A DNA stretch of 55,610 nucleotides. It comes from Priapulus caudatus (Eukaryota; Priapulida; Priapulimorpha; Priapulimorphida; Priapulidae). Of the stretch, positions 1 to 12,800 are shown piece after piece; position 1 is the stretch's first letter, and each line of letters opens with the position of its first letter. The notes beneath the pieces were generated by a model. The model was not told the DNA's origin and did no database searches. It saw only the letters and a list, made by a program, of their open reading frames with translations. The stretch is taken from positions 36,357-91,966 of the forward strand of contig NW_014577250.1 in NCBI RefSeq assembly GCF_000485595.1. Reading direction: 5' to 3'. The translations under genes were made by a program, and so were the position numbers.

Positions 1-23
1 TTAGGGTTAGGGTTAGGGTTAGG
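1..23. repeat. Short telomere-type TTAGGG tract
   Basis: Almost four TTAGGG units open the window and stop abruptly at GCGCCCCC. The G-rich strand is on the plus strand at the left edge. A true left chromosome end would read CCCTAA, so this is an interstitial tract, an inverted end or a scaffolding product rather than a correctly oriented telomere. Confidence 0.85.
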
Positions 24-1438
24 CGCCCCCATACTGCGCCGCCATACTGGACGTCATAAAGTGTATTTGCACCCCATCATTTTATTATTGAAACGGTCCA
101 AGTGCCTGTGCCTGATAGTGATACGACAACGACCCCTTGACTCTTGAGCGTCAGTACACACAACCTACAACACCGTGAACACCGACCGCCTACCAACGAC
201 CACTGCACTTCCAGACCACCAACAAAGCGCGTTGTATGATATACTGTAACCAGGAATTTCAATAAATCGCGCAAATTATAGTCTAATATTACCAATAAGA
301 GCGTAGCGATTGGTTTTTAGTTAAGAAAACAAAGATTTTGTTACCACAACAAACCTGCGTGAACCTCTTTCAGGAAAGTGCGCATGCGACTGCAAGCAGA
401 AACGACGAAGCATAGCTATCAGACAGTCACACTGTTCGTATTAAGTAAATATTCTATTATTATTTTTTCATAATAAATTTACAGAAACTACGTTGAACTA
501 GCATTCCTTAAATTTTTACTTAGCGACATTATGCGTGTCGTGGCAACGTTTCGGCCTTTCGGCCGCAGTTGTTTGTTTACAAAAACAAGCGGCGGCGCCA
601 GTGGCAGTGAGTTAGCAGACGTTTCGTAAAGTCGTAAATAATCATAGATATAGAAGAAGACTATATCGAAGACAGAAAGAGACAAAATTGATCAAATTTG
701 TATTTGTAGAATAATATTTATAATGTTGAGGACTTCAAATTAATAACATTGAAATTGTAAACTAGTCTAGACAGTATACTCACTAACTCAGTAGACTCTA
801 GATACTCTAGCCTCTAGGCCTAACAAAGTCTAAGCCTATGGGTAAGGCTCATAGCCATAGGGTCTATGTCCCCCAGGGTACGTACTGCCGGAACGTACCC
901 TGGCCTGGGTACGGTCCGGTATACCGGAACGTACCCTGGTAACTATCTGATATGGTTGGGGAGTAGGAGTAGGCGACTCCCTAGACTCGTTAGTGGAGTA
1001 GGCGAGGTACGGTCTGGCATATTAGATAGTACCAGGGTACGTTCCGGTAACCGTATACCGGCCCGTACCCAGGGTACGTTCCGGCAGTACCCTGGGGGAC
1101 ATAGACCCTATCAGCATTAGTAGTAGTATTAGTACGTATGTCAACTATATGCACAAGTTCAAGTAACCACAAATGCACACGTTTTAACTTTGGTCATATA
1201 TAACTTATGTAATATTAACTAATATGTCGCAGAATCCGGACCCACGTTTAGCCCCAATGGCAATGGCAATGCAACATTGGGCTAGGTATATTGTATTTGC
1301 TTCGTTCTTAATCTTATAGTTATAGTTATACACACTGTAACTGTTGGGTTTTCCAGGCCAGCAACGAGCACCAGCGTAGCTGCATGGCCCATTACATGCA
1401 ATTTAAAGTTCTTGTGACATATGATACTGCGATAAAAA
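24..1438. other. Upstream intergenic region, no gene seen
   Basis: Apart from the foldback at 856-1111 I see no coding or RNA gene here. The sequence is moderately AT-rich. It should hold the promoter and any 5' untranslated exon of the plus-strand gene that starts at 1439, but no convincing core promoter element stands out. Confidence 0.5.
856..1111. mobile_element. Foldback or MITE-like inverted repeat
   Basis: The two arms, about 856-953 and 1018-1111, are near-perfect reverse complements around a loop of about 65 bases. The outer ends read ATAGGGTCTATGTCCCCCAG and its complement. Each arm also contains two copies of CCGGAACGTACCCTGG (889-904 and 924-939 on the left; complements on the right), so the hairpin has nested inverted repeats. 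There is no coding capacity. This looks like a nonautonomous foldback DNA element; no clear target duplication is visible. Confidence 0.75.
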
Positions 1439-4400
1439 ATGATGTTCAGTGACAGGTGAGTACTGAGCTAGATTATTCAGAGACAGCAATGCAACATGTA
1501 ACCAATAAAACGAGGCAGCGTGAACTTCGTTGTGAGGGGATTGTTAATATACATATGTCAGAGACCAATGAGCATAATGAATAAGTAATAATTTTATTTC
1601 CATTACCAAGTGTTTTCTATTCGGTAAAAAGTTCTTGTTATTTTAGAGAGTCAAAGGCTGCTAGAGCAATACAGGCAGCATGGAAGAGACATCAAAATAA
1701 ACTTTTATTTTCAATGCTGAAGAATGTATTGTGCAGCATGGTAGGTAGCATTATAAAACCTAATAATGTATATTTCTAACAGAACCCTAGGGTTGTTACA
1801 AAGCATTACATAGTATTATAATCAGGAGTAAGATAATCTATATTATCTTACTCCTGTTATAATTACAAGCATTACATCACACAGTGTGTGTGTGTGTGCG
1901 TGCGTGCGTGCGTGTGTGTTTGTGTGTGACCAAGTTTATATAACCTACTAATCCTACCTGCAACATTATCACGACAAAATGATATACAGTATTACTTTAC
2001 TCATATTATATAATTGGCACCATTTCTTAACAGGAAAGCTGCTTGCCATGTGATATTCTTGCGAAACTTAATCCAGCCGAATCACTATTGCTAAAGGACA
2101 AGATATTTACAACAAAAGTGCGCTTCAGGTGAATAAAACAAGAATTAAGTAACTGATTCTAGTACCTATCTATAGTTTGGCATATCTCATATGCTATGCA
2201 AGGTAAAATGTAGCAACAGAAAAAAATACTTCATTTTAATATATACTCTATTCCTCACTATAGATTGATGGAAGTTATTTATGATCAACCCTAATTATCA
2301 TTAACGAATATGTATGATAAACAGGTTTGGAGGAGAAGAGTTTCCACCACAAATCTACTATAAGCTGTTTTGTGACGCAGCTGGTACTGCAACCCAATAT
2401 ATCACAGCAAAGAAGGTTCTTAGATTAGACTCCAAGGTAAGCCAAATTTGATAGTTACAAAACGTTTTGATAAAATTATAGTAGTCATTACCTATTGGAA
2501 AATACAGGAATTGGATGCAGGAGATTGAATGTCGAAATTTTATTGTACACATTAATTACGTGATGTATATGGCTGATGTGTGGCCATGGTCAACACTAAG
2601 GTGCTAGTTTGTTGTGAATACTAGCTTATTAACAGTCATCTGTATACAGAGAAGCAGCATATAAACAGTATTAGCAACGCGAGACTAAAACTAGTCAGGA
2701 TAGGCAATTACATATATATATTCTGTAGGATTTTTTAATTCCATATTAAATTTGTTGTTTCCAGGGTGCATTAGATGCCTGCAAGATGATCGGAAACCGA
2801 GAATTCTATAGCCAGCTGTTAGTTGATGTCTGTAATAATATGGAAAGAAAGATAACCGACGAAATAGATGTTGTTACCATAAAAGACTATATGAAAGTTG
2901 GTGAAAATTACTGCATTATTTAGTAAATGCCCAGATAAATGCAGATGACTGATTGATAGCCAATGGGAAACTGTCTAGAACACGAAACGCGCATACATTT
3001 GCCCCCACATCCTACACCAGGCAAAATGAGTTGGCTAAACCCTGTGTGTGCGTGCGTGCGCGTGTGCGTATGCACATGATTGTGCATGTGTCCATCTTTC
3101 CCTCTCCCTCTTTCTCTATGTCCCTGAGAACAAGAGAGAGAGAGCAGGAATGGAATATTTAAATTAAATTTATATACATACAATCACATTTACTGCTCAT
3201 TCCATATATTTATCGCACTTCAGTACCAAAGCAATTTGGATGAATATCCAGCTTATATGGGAGGAAGAGCAAATAACTGGAGAAAACTTAGCTTAGATGG
3301 TAACTATATGCACCTACAATGTCCTACATGTACACTTAGAATAAAGCTAATTGGAAAAATATATAGCACCTAATATAAATAACACTGTTGGATGCTGATT
3401 CTTCATAAAAAAAAAATTGTAAGCGAATATATGTACATATGTAAGCCACAATCATATACATGGTCAGCCAAACTGATTAAAAAAGTAATCCTGACAGGTG
3501 ATCACACCGAATGAGAATACTGTTCCATACACCAGCGTGCGTTGATGATTAACATATATATTGTTTATATATATATATATATCAAGAGTCCTGTTGGTGA
3601 TCGACATCTCTTCTCCTGCAGATGTTCCCAGATGGACGATGTTTCACGACGTACTGGAGTTTGTGAACAGCAAGCGGATGTCCCCGGAGCTGCGAGCTAG
3701 CTTCCAGGCCATGCACGCGCAGCCTCCATCACAGAGCCTGCAACTGCAGCAGCTGTGGCTTCTCGCAAGATCTACGTGAGTAAAAATCGGACGGCATTGC
3801 TCCCCCCAGCAGGGCTGACCTTGAAATTAATCCCTTATTTGGTATAAGCTTTGTTGTGGTGTAATGCAAAACTTCCTTTAATTTTAGGACGTCGCCAGAT
3901 GGCGTTGCACATGTAAGGCGGTTAATAACTCCAGGATTATCCGGTGCGTATCTCCCAGGCCGACGGTCACAGCAAGCGATGAAGCGAGCATCGAAGCTAA
4001 GAGATGTCTATACCTTAAACAATAAGGTATTTACTATACATAGCTCCCACGCACTAGAATAGAATCAGCTTTTTGCAGAAGTGAAACAAACTGGTTATAT
4101 AGTCAGCTTCAACAATTCAACAAACTATTATCTTGTGAATAATAATCTGACACCCATCCAGGGATCTGCCTATGACACCAAAACAGGATAACTAATCAGG
4201 AGTGTATAATATACTATAGATTGTATATAATAGATAATTAGATTATAGTTAGGTAATCTATATTATACACTCCTGACCTAATGATAGTATAGTGTCGCTT
4301 GACAAATTTACAGTGCTGCCAGTCAACTTTGCACATCAATGCAGCTCAGCGCAACAGTATATTTGCGTTTGGCTTTAATGACAGTCATGTGGAAGATAGG

Positions 4401-4643
4401 CGTGTACCAATTCATTGTCTCCACACGTTACATGTTTTTACTGTAGTAAAATGAAATTTTTACTTACATATTCACTTGCTTACGTAGATGGCATGCGATG
4501 AGCTCATCGCTGAGAATAGCAGTGAGCGTGATGCGGATGACAATGATAACAGTGACTGGGAGGATAAGGATGCGGAAGATCTATACCAGTGGACGAAGAA
4601 TCTCTCTATCAACAACCTCGGCTCACCTCATTCCATGTTTTAG
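1439..4643 (+). CDS. IQ-motif CXorf58/C11orf65-like protein, 9 exons
   Basis: Nine exons join in phase into about 324 residues: 1439-1455, 1647-1740, 2034-2128, 2325-2436, 2765-2896, 3224-3299, 3622-3775, 3888-4026 and 4488-4643, with stop TAG at 4641. All introns are GT-AG. The ATG at 1439 was chosen because its 17-base exon ends at a strong GTGAGT donor and reads in frame into the next exon. The N-terminus has an IQ-like helix (AARAIQAAWKRHQ), the usual calmodulin-binding type. It is followed by VRFRFGGEEFPPQIYYK, ITDEIDVVTIKDYM and NLDEYPAYMGGR, which recall the vertebrate CXorf58 and C11orf65 proteins of about 310-330 residues. The C-terminus is acidic and ends NNLGSPHSMF. A role in mitochondrial fission control has been proposed for the mammalian C11orf65 product; function here is inference only. 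The gene converges on the ryanodine receptor gene. Confidence 0.88.
1823..1856. repeat. Perfect short hairpin (family member 1)
   Basis: A 15-base arm CAGGAGTAAGATAAT and its exact complement are separated by four bases. The near-identical strings ACAAAGCATTACAT (1798-1811) and ACAAGCATTACAT (1865-1877) flank it as a possible target duplication. It lies in the second intron of the IQ-motif gene. Confidence 0.7.
1884..1928. repeat. (TG)n/(TGCG)n microsatellite
   Basis: TG dinucleotides interrupted by TGCG units, within the intron between the exons at 1647-1740 and 2034-2128. No function is implied. Confidence 0.85.
4196..4276. repeat. Short hairpin (family member 2)
   Basis: The ends TCAGGAGTGTATAATATA (4196-4213) and its exact complement (4259-4276) enclose an AT-rich core with further inverted segments. 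It lies in the last intron of the IQ-motif gene. The end motif TCAGGAG is shared with the other hairpins of this window. Confidence 0.7.
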
Positions 4644-5769
4644 TTTGCCAGTTTTCATGTGAAAACGTTATTTTCGATACAATCTGTGTGTAAAGCTGGT
4701 TTATTTTTTTACATGGTAGTATAGCTAGGTTTAGACGAATGCAGGTTAACATTTAAATTCAATCTATTTCTGACGTACAGCATTTGTAATATATTATCCT
4801 ATGCAAACATGAAAAATGACAGATTAATGAGCAGATACTTATAATGGCTTAATAAGTTTTCTATGTGCATGATGTCATTTAGAAATTACACAGAAACAAA
4901 TAACACAAAGATTATTAAAAAAACGAGTTTATAAGGGGATCATTTTTATTCAACGAGTATAAGGTCAAAATCTTCATTTTGAAAAAGAAAAAAGAAAATT
5001 CGTTTGGAACTAAAGAGTTTTGTAAATTCAATCTAAGATTCTAATCTAGATCGACAAGTTTTTTTAAAAAATTCAAATTGGGTTCATGCTTATAAGTTTC
5101 CTTTCATTGCAACTACTCCTAAGAGTATTTATCATTACAGAAGAATGGCTATTACTTAACCCATAACTCTCCCAAATGAAAATGCTTGTTGTCATGACAA
5201 GATTACACCATAACACACTGAAAAGCATTGATAGCACCTCATTACTACTAGCACAAATATTAAAACTGACTATCTCTACTAGTATCTTTACATTAGATGC
5301 AGCTGCAATATTCCTATGAAGGATTGCTGCACAAACCAGGCAGGAAATAACGTAATAAGTTAATCTTGCAAAAATGCTGCCTCAAGAGGATCATAATACT
5401 AAGAATAAAAAATATCCACTTATGTAGAATGCTCACAATGTAGGCAAATCCTCGAAGCATGCATCTGGTATCAAATAGGGATAGTTTGGACTAGATTGTT
5501 TCTTCAATCGGTCGCTAAGTTGCTGCCTATAAGAAAATGTGATCAAGAGAAAACATCAAAATAACTTAAAAATAATTCAATATAAATATGATACATCACA
5601 AACAGACAAAATATTTAGTTAAATAATCATGCTGCCTTGGTTGCAATTTTAGTGGGAAAAGTTGTAAATACAATTTAACTTGCCAGTGATTGTGGTAAAA
5701 TCATAACGTTTTTACAATAGTATGCAACATAATTTGCATGTAATGATGTAAAGGGCTGTTTTAAACAAT
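4644..5769. other. Convergent intergenic region between the two genes
   Basis: This AT-rich stretch contains the 3' untranslated regions of both genes. ATTAAA at 4914-4919 is a possible poly(A) signal for the plus-strand gene. I see no further firm gene; an orphan exon-like frame at 5433-5526 on the minus strand is treated under findings. Confidence 0.5.
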
Positions 5770-5775
5770 TTTATT
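5770..5775 (-). promoter_or_regulatory. Candidate poly(A) signal of the ryanodine receptor
   Basis: AATAAA on the minus strand, about 410 bases beyond the stop codon at 6182. It is the first canonical hexamer I found in this 3' region. Use is inferred from position only. Confidence 0.4.
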
Positions 5776-6181
5776 TTGCACGGTGTCGTAAATTCTAGCT
5801 ATAAAAACAAAATGACAACAATGTCCCGTCCTAGCACTCAATCGCTATGTCAAGTGCTGCCCTCTGGCTGCCTCTTCGTAAAACAAACTCGAAATTGCTA
5901 GCAGCGAAGACATTGTCATTGGGATGGGCGTGACAGTGAGTACACGTTTCACGGCTCAAGCGACGTCGATTCAACATGATGAACATTTTCTCTGTGAGGT
6001 GGCGCCACAAGCTCGCGGTCTCGCAGCATTCACCGCCGCTCGCACGGTTGGTACGTCGTCCGTCTACACTTTACGCGATCCGCGGCTGGGGATCGCAATG
6101 CCGCCGGCCAGGTGCTGTCAGTGGCGATTCGTCGTGCAGTGCCGCCCGGCGTCAGACGGGGGGGTGCACGGGCGCACTGTG

Positions 6182-6888
6182 TTAGCCTGCCATGATCTCG
6201 TTCTCGTACTGCTTACGGAAGCAGTCTCCTACTGGGAAGAAGTCCCACGACCGCTTCTGGTACAACTCCCACACGTAGGTCTCCTGCGGGGGAAAATGCA
6301 GAAGCGATCAGGCTTCATGTCCAGCATATTGTTTAGAATATTTTGATATGCAGAGCAGGGGGAAGGTGGTCAGGTCTGTAGCTAGGCTTCAGTAATCATG
6401 GAGGAAATTTTGTTCGGCAGAATGGAAGTGGAAGAACCATGAGTGTTATAGAGAGTTTTAAGGTTGTTCTTATCGGCTGACGTGTAATCCAAGCCGTTTC
6501 AATCATCAAGCTGCATTACTCAGGGACGGGAGGGGGGGGGGCAGTTGCCCCTTCTCAGAACACATGTTTACACATGTTGCTTTGCTTCCTCCTCTTATAG
6601 GCAGGGGTTTTAGCGCCCTTCACAAGGTGTATCTTGGTATCCTCAAAGTAAATTAGCATTACTACCCTCCGCATTTAAGATAACATGGAATCAGTCATCC
6701 ATACCGAAATCAATTCATATACATTTTAAATTTTCGGCTTTAGATCCCCTCCCCCAACTAAAATAAAACTCATTGTCACGAGCTTCTATAGGTAGCTTTA
6801 TGTAGTTTTTCAAGAAGTAGGATGCGGCTTTCTTACCTGGCCCGTGTAATCCGTTTCGGGCTTGTCTATCAAGTACATCAAGAAAAAC
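6182..6888 (-). CDS. RyR: Receptor exons 34-35: C-terminal tail and stop
   Basis: Exon 6837-6888 encodes [17 protein letters not shown]. Exon 6182-6283 encodes [33 protein letters not shown] and the stop TAA. Vertebrate tails end shortly after CFRKQYED, so the position of the stop is normal; the last residues (EIMAG) are specific to this gene. Confidence 0.96.
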
Positions 6889-9800
6889 CTACGAAAGAAG
6901 GAGTGCACATATTAATATATTTAAGACTGCACCTCCTCATTACATAACATAAAGAAATATAAAGATCGAGATATAATTTCAATATAGTGATGAACTACTT
7001 GGAGCTATAGACTACTTGATGATTCATGTGCTTCTAGAGAATTATTATACTAGTGATGATACCTATTTTGATATAATAACAAATATTAAATAATAATTTA
7101 TTATCTAAAATACTTACAGGTAGTTAGCGAGGTCATGTTCTTTCAGAACGTGCGTATCAAACCCGTGTGGTATTTTGTCAAAGTACTCTTTGCCGATACC
7201 ACAGATGAAGCATTGTGACTGTAAAAAGAGCATATCGAATAGCCAAATTAAATTACATTAATCAAGAGCTGGGAAATCAATTGCATGGAATCTAATACTA
7301 AATGCATATTTGATATAAGCACATTTACACTTTTGTACTGGGCGAATAGGCCTAAATAACGAGCAAATGGCATGACTTGGAGAGAACTAGCTAAACGGCA
7401 AGGGAAAGAAAAGAACCACTGGTCTGGTCATACTGACTGACTCGCGTCTGTGTCTGTATATTTATCTTAACATTAGAGTTACTAAAGGGCACATATAAAA
7501 CCTGCTAGGTAACATTTTCAATCCTGTGTAAGTCTTAGCAACTATCGGCAATGTCCTACTACGCTATTACCTATTAAATCTATTTTGTACAAGAAAACCT
7601 ACCTCCATGTCTTCCTTGACCTGTTCCAGCTGACCTCTGAGCTCACCAAACGCATCAATGATCAGACCTATAAGCAAACACATCAAAGTTATAAATGTGA
7701 AAGCAATGTCTGTGATTCACATTCTCTCCGTTTTACCTCACAAAACACATCACTAAACAATTTCTAAAAATGTTTAGTTATTACATTTAGAATTTCTTAT
7801 TTGTTAGGCATGGAAACACTTACCCTGAATAATGGCAAGCAGAATGACGATGACGAAGAAGAAGAACGTTATGTCAAAGACAAAACGGAACATCTGTTGG
7901 TCCCCATCTGGTGCTTCAATCTCGTCACCTAAAAATGAAATGCCGCAAGCTTTATTAGTATATGCGCTTATTTACATTACAATACATACAGGCAGATACG
8001 TAGTATGGTATGAATACTTAATGAGGAATGATGCAGTTTTCTATGATGAATGACAATCGATTTCAATTACTAGTGAAATAGTATATTTTTATGTGTATAT
8101 GCATATGGGGCTGAAAATTGACCAGTATATTTAAAAGGACATGATATACAGATACAGCCATACCTGTATTGATCATATTCTTCTGATATATTCATTCCCT
8201 CGTGTCATAATGACGTATACCCTACGTAAACGGCTTTACAAAGATATGCAATGTTCACAAGCATATAGGGCCTACACAAGCAATCATATTTTATTATTAA
8301 TATGTGCAGATGTTTACGCTATATGACTCACCTATGCCACCACCAGCTCTGACACCCACGTACAAATGGAAGAGGAAGCACTGTAAAATAATAAAGATAA
8401 TAATTTTCCCCCTATTGAGTACAGCAGAATAATTTCATAACAGCTCCAGACTAATACCACATAAAGCATTGCTACCCTGTGCTGTGCTACCCCACTGCAC
8501 TACACCAATTCCATTCTTTTTGTCCATACTGATCGATCTACTGTTACTCTACGCTTCTATGGCTACTGCTACTCTGTACACAGCTGTGCATACCGCGGCC
8601 ATGGTGTGACATTTGTGTTCTTCCTCCCCGTCGTCACCTTCTGACACGTAGAACTTGCGGAAGAAGTTGAAAGCGAGTACGGTGTAGATGTAGACTATGA
8701 TGGTCATCATCATAAGGGTCAAGCAGAGCTGAGAGAGAGAGAATAGGAAGTACAGACATCATCATTGTAGCTATCTTTATGTGGATTTATATGTGAGCAT
8801 TAATTACAAAAATCCCTCATTTCGTATCCTACAATGTTGAGCAACGATGAATTCAAAATGGCATTACAGTTATTTCATATTAACTATACTAGAGTTAAAT
8901 GCGTTATGCACAGCCACCCACCCACCCGGCAACCCTAAACAGATGTAAATGACGAGTTTGGATAAGGAAAATGTTGCCTACATCACTTAGCCAAAGTTAT
9001 ATCATCTACCATAAGCTTACGTCCTAAGTAACAGATGGTTATACCTGTTTGCCGTTGTGTGTGATAGACTGCATGATCGTGCTGAGGGCTTTGATGGACA
9101 TCACCACGTCCAACAGGTGAGAAGCGAAGAAGAAGTAGTTAAAGTTGCCCAGCACAGAGAAGAGGAAGTACCACATGATGTACAAGAATGACTGCAAACA
9201 GCAAACACACATGATCTCATTCACAATCTATGCTGTCAATGTAGTTTGAATAACATGGACATTTTTATTAAAATGGACAAGTTCTTCTAATTTGTAGATG
9301 CAATTAAAAATTTGAACCTGTTGTGACCTTGTGGCACTGAGACAAAAACGTGTGGTATGTACAATCTGCCATTTTTGAAGTACAGAGAAGGGCAAACTAC
9401 CATCGAGAAAATTCTTACATTATTGGTGAGAATAACGCCACTCTTCCAGATCTGGTATTTCCAATCAATTGAGTAAATGCTGTGGACAGAACAAAATATT
9501 TTGCAATACATAGTAATAAATTATGATCTATGATTCGTAATGCTTATGTAGAGTATACTATACAGCTATGACTAGAAATATCATTAAATCATGGCGTTAA
9601 ACAAAAAATCACTACATATAAAAGGTAGTGTATATACAAATGGATGACAACTTCAAAACATTACAATATTTCCCATGAGCAGGTTACAAACTAGTAGGGC
9701 TGGCGCTATCTGTCTTAAAAAATGCTTTCTACCATAGTTTTAAACAGTGATTGAGAGAGCAAGCAAAACGGGGAAATTTCTACAGAATAAGAAATTTTCA

Positions 9801-12800
9801 AGGTCAAAACTAGAAATGTGCAGAAATTGTGATACTAGCATATAATTATAACCTATTTGTAGAAAAGAAGCATGCATTGAAGAGTTATTTGATCATTTAC
9901 ATTCACACAAGCTTTTGACATTTTTTGAGCAGTTTAAAGATTCTAACACCTACAATGAGATTAAACCGCCACTCTCTTTCTTCTTGGGGTTCTCAGTCGA
10001 GAAGCTGTCTGCCTCATCCATGCCAAGAAGCAAGCTGATGGCATCATGGTCATACTGTTCGCTGTACTTCTGTTGAACCTAAACGACACAGAATAGACTT
10101 CGAATAAAATGTGATTTGCTAGATTACATTGTCACAGCTGAATTTCAGAGGTATAGCACATTATCACTAACCTATGGCTGATACATAAAAATGAGATGTA
10201 TATATACACAATTATATATTACTGGTATAATAAATTTGCCGACTCACTACAGGGCAGGTGCGATGATGGCACTATTCACTGGCACTAGAGTTTATGATAT
10301 ATTCTGCTTCCTGTAAATATACTCGTATAGTTCATCATCTACCTACAGGGCCACGTGACAGTTTTCTGTGGACATTTTATTTGTTAAATAACCTACAATG
10401 ATCTTAATTACCCATCAATATATTAACTAACACATTAGCAATGCTTCATGGCAATGAAACCTGTAGCCTGCCAGGAATATTTCCGAGCTATGTGACAACG
10501 TTCCCACAGGATGTAATATCAAACACATAAGTGTTCAGAAGTATTTGCAACAGCACACGGAGGAAATCATGAAACGGTACCGATTTCTTGATGAACTTGT
10601 CCCAGTAGTTCTCTGGGAATGAGCGCGTGCTGATGACTAGTTTGTCCCAGTGGGCTTTGATGTCATCCTCACTTGGCTGCTCGGCAACGTAGAGTCCATC
10701 AAATAACAGGCTGCGGCAAACCTCTTTTTCTCGCTTGAAGATGAATAGTGGCACCTGGTGGAGATAGAAGAAACTACCCATAAATATGTAAATGAAAAAA
10801 AATAAATATATATTTTACTTAACAAAATCGTATGATAATGGTGCTTATAGTGCTATATTTTCGTTTTACTCGACCTGTAGACCTGTAGATTCAGGGTCGA
10901 TACATATGCGCACATCTTTATCACCTTATAGCAGCTTGGTCAGCTCTAGGCCTCTGTAGATGTGAGATATACTGCCCCCCCCCCACCATACAGTGGCTGC
11001 CTACCTTGAGATAATAGTAGGCGATGAGCATAGAGAAGGCAACGGCAGAGTGAATAAACGCCAGAAGACGTATGGTCGGATCGAGGATTGCAGAATGGTC
11101 CTCCTCTAGGTGTACCCATTCAGGAGCCTTTGCTTCTTCCTCTCCCTCTTCTCCTTCACCTTCCTCGATTTCCAACACGGTTACCTGCGTCATGAAGGCA
11201 TTGTATAAATCATATCTAACGCATGAACTGACGCAAATAGATTGGAAACGAGCGCCCTACTAGCCTTCATCTATGTGCTTATTTTTTACACGATTTAAAA
11301 AAAATAGTGAATAAGTGTTTTAATTTTTTTTTTACTTTCTTATATCACCCCCTCCATAATGCCAGTTATTTTATGAAGCATGTTATCTGTAATACCAGAA
11401 ACACTGGCCTAATAAAAATACATAACAATATGCATTCCGTTACCGACCACTTATTATAGATACAGATATTGTCGATTAAACGACATCGAACCAATCTAGG
11501 TTACGGAGGCAGGCATTTGAAAATCCTTCCAATGGACGAAAGCATTTTGTGTGAAAAGAAAGACAGGTAGACAGTATATGTACGCACCTTGTAGAAGAGC
11601 AGGATGAAGTTGATACAGAAGGCCAACACGAGAGCAAGCGTCTTCAGTGTGTAGAAGTTTCTTGCCAGGAAACTCTGTAATAAGAAAGCACATTCTATTG
11701 TAGGAGTTGGCAGCCGATACGCACGTTAATATCCGAACACAGTACGTGTTCCTACCAAGCTGTGAAGATATGAGAAACATCTATGATTACGTGCTGATCT
11801 ACCATTAGCATGCATGCTCTTACATGTCATGAGAACTAATAATTTGTTAAATGTTAAATATCCTACAATGGATAACATAGTTGCCTTTGTTTAGGTAAAG
11901 CTACTTACAAAAAAATTAACCAATTTGAAAATGGTAACCAAGAAAGTATGCCAACACAGGATTAAATGAATATAGTTGCAATATTTTCTACATATATAAA
12001 TAAAAATTCATACTGTTATAGCACTGTTATAAAGCATAATTCTAATAAACTGGGTATTAAACTGAAAAATAATTTGTAAAAAAAAACTCACATATGGATT
12101 CACTTAATTGCATTAAAATGGCATTGATTTAATTTTATATATAATTACTGTAATACCAGCTGAACTTTCGTAAATAGAATATTCCAGGGAAAATAGTTGC
12201 CAATAAAATTATTAAGAATTATTAAATTTGTAATTAAGTTGAAAATGTTCATATTTTATATGTGCAACATGTGTCATAATATACGTTTTTACCATTTAAC
12301 ACAACGTAATCACTCACTCATCTTATTGGTACTGGAATTCATACCGATAGTAAGACTGATTTCATAAACGCTTTGCTCACATGTTTTAACACGTACTGTG
12401 ACGATACAGGAAAATGCAGGGTTAGGCCAAGCAAAATACAACATAGCATACACATGAATAAAAAACGAACATAGCACCATCACAGTGAAGCAATTAGTGG
12501 CTACAACACAGCATTAGTAGTAGGTCTAGCAGCATCAAAGGAAAGTCAATAAGCAACTAACCAATTATGTAAATCACTGTTGATCAAAGCAAGCATAAAA
12601 GCTACACGAGTGCAATATTACTCATTGCCTACTCTATGCATATGAGAAAGTGTGCATGCTACAGATAAGCCCTCCGAAATTATGCCAAATTAAAAACCAA
12701 AGAACAAACAACGTTCAATTCGAGCTTATTTACAATCATAAAAACAAGCAAGCAAAGATCTCCTCATGTCATGTCATGTGGAAAAACAGTGCCAGCGCTC

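Noticed and set aside
5924-6346. 140-codon open frame on the plus strand
   Set aside because: It is antisense to the last receptor exon and its 3' untranslated region and shows no protein features.
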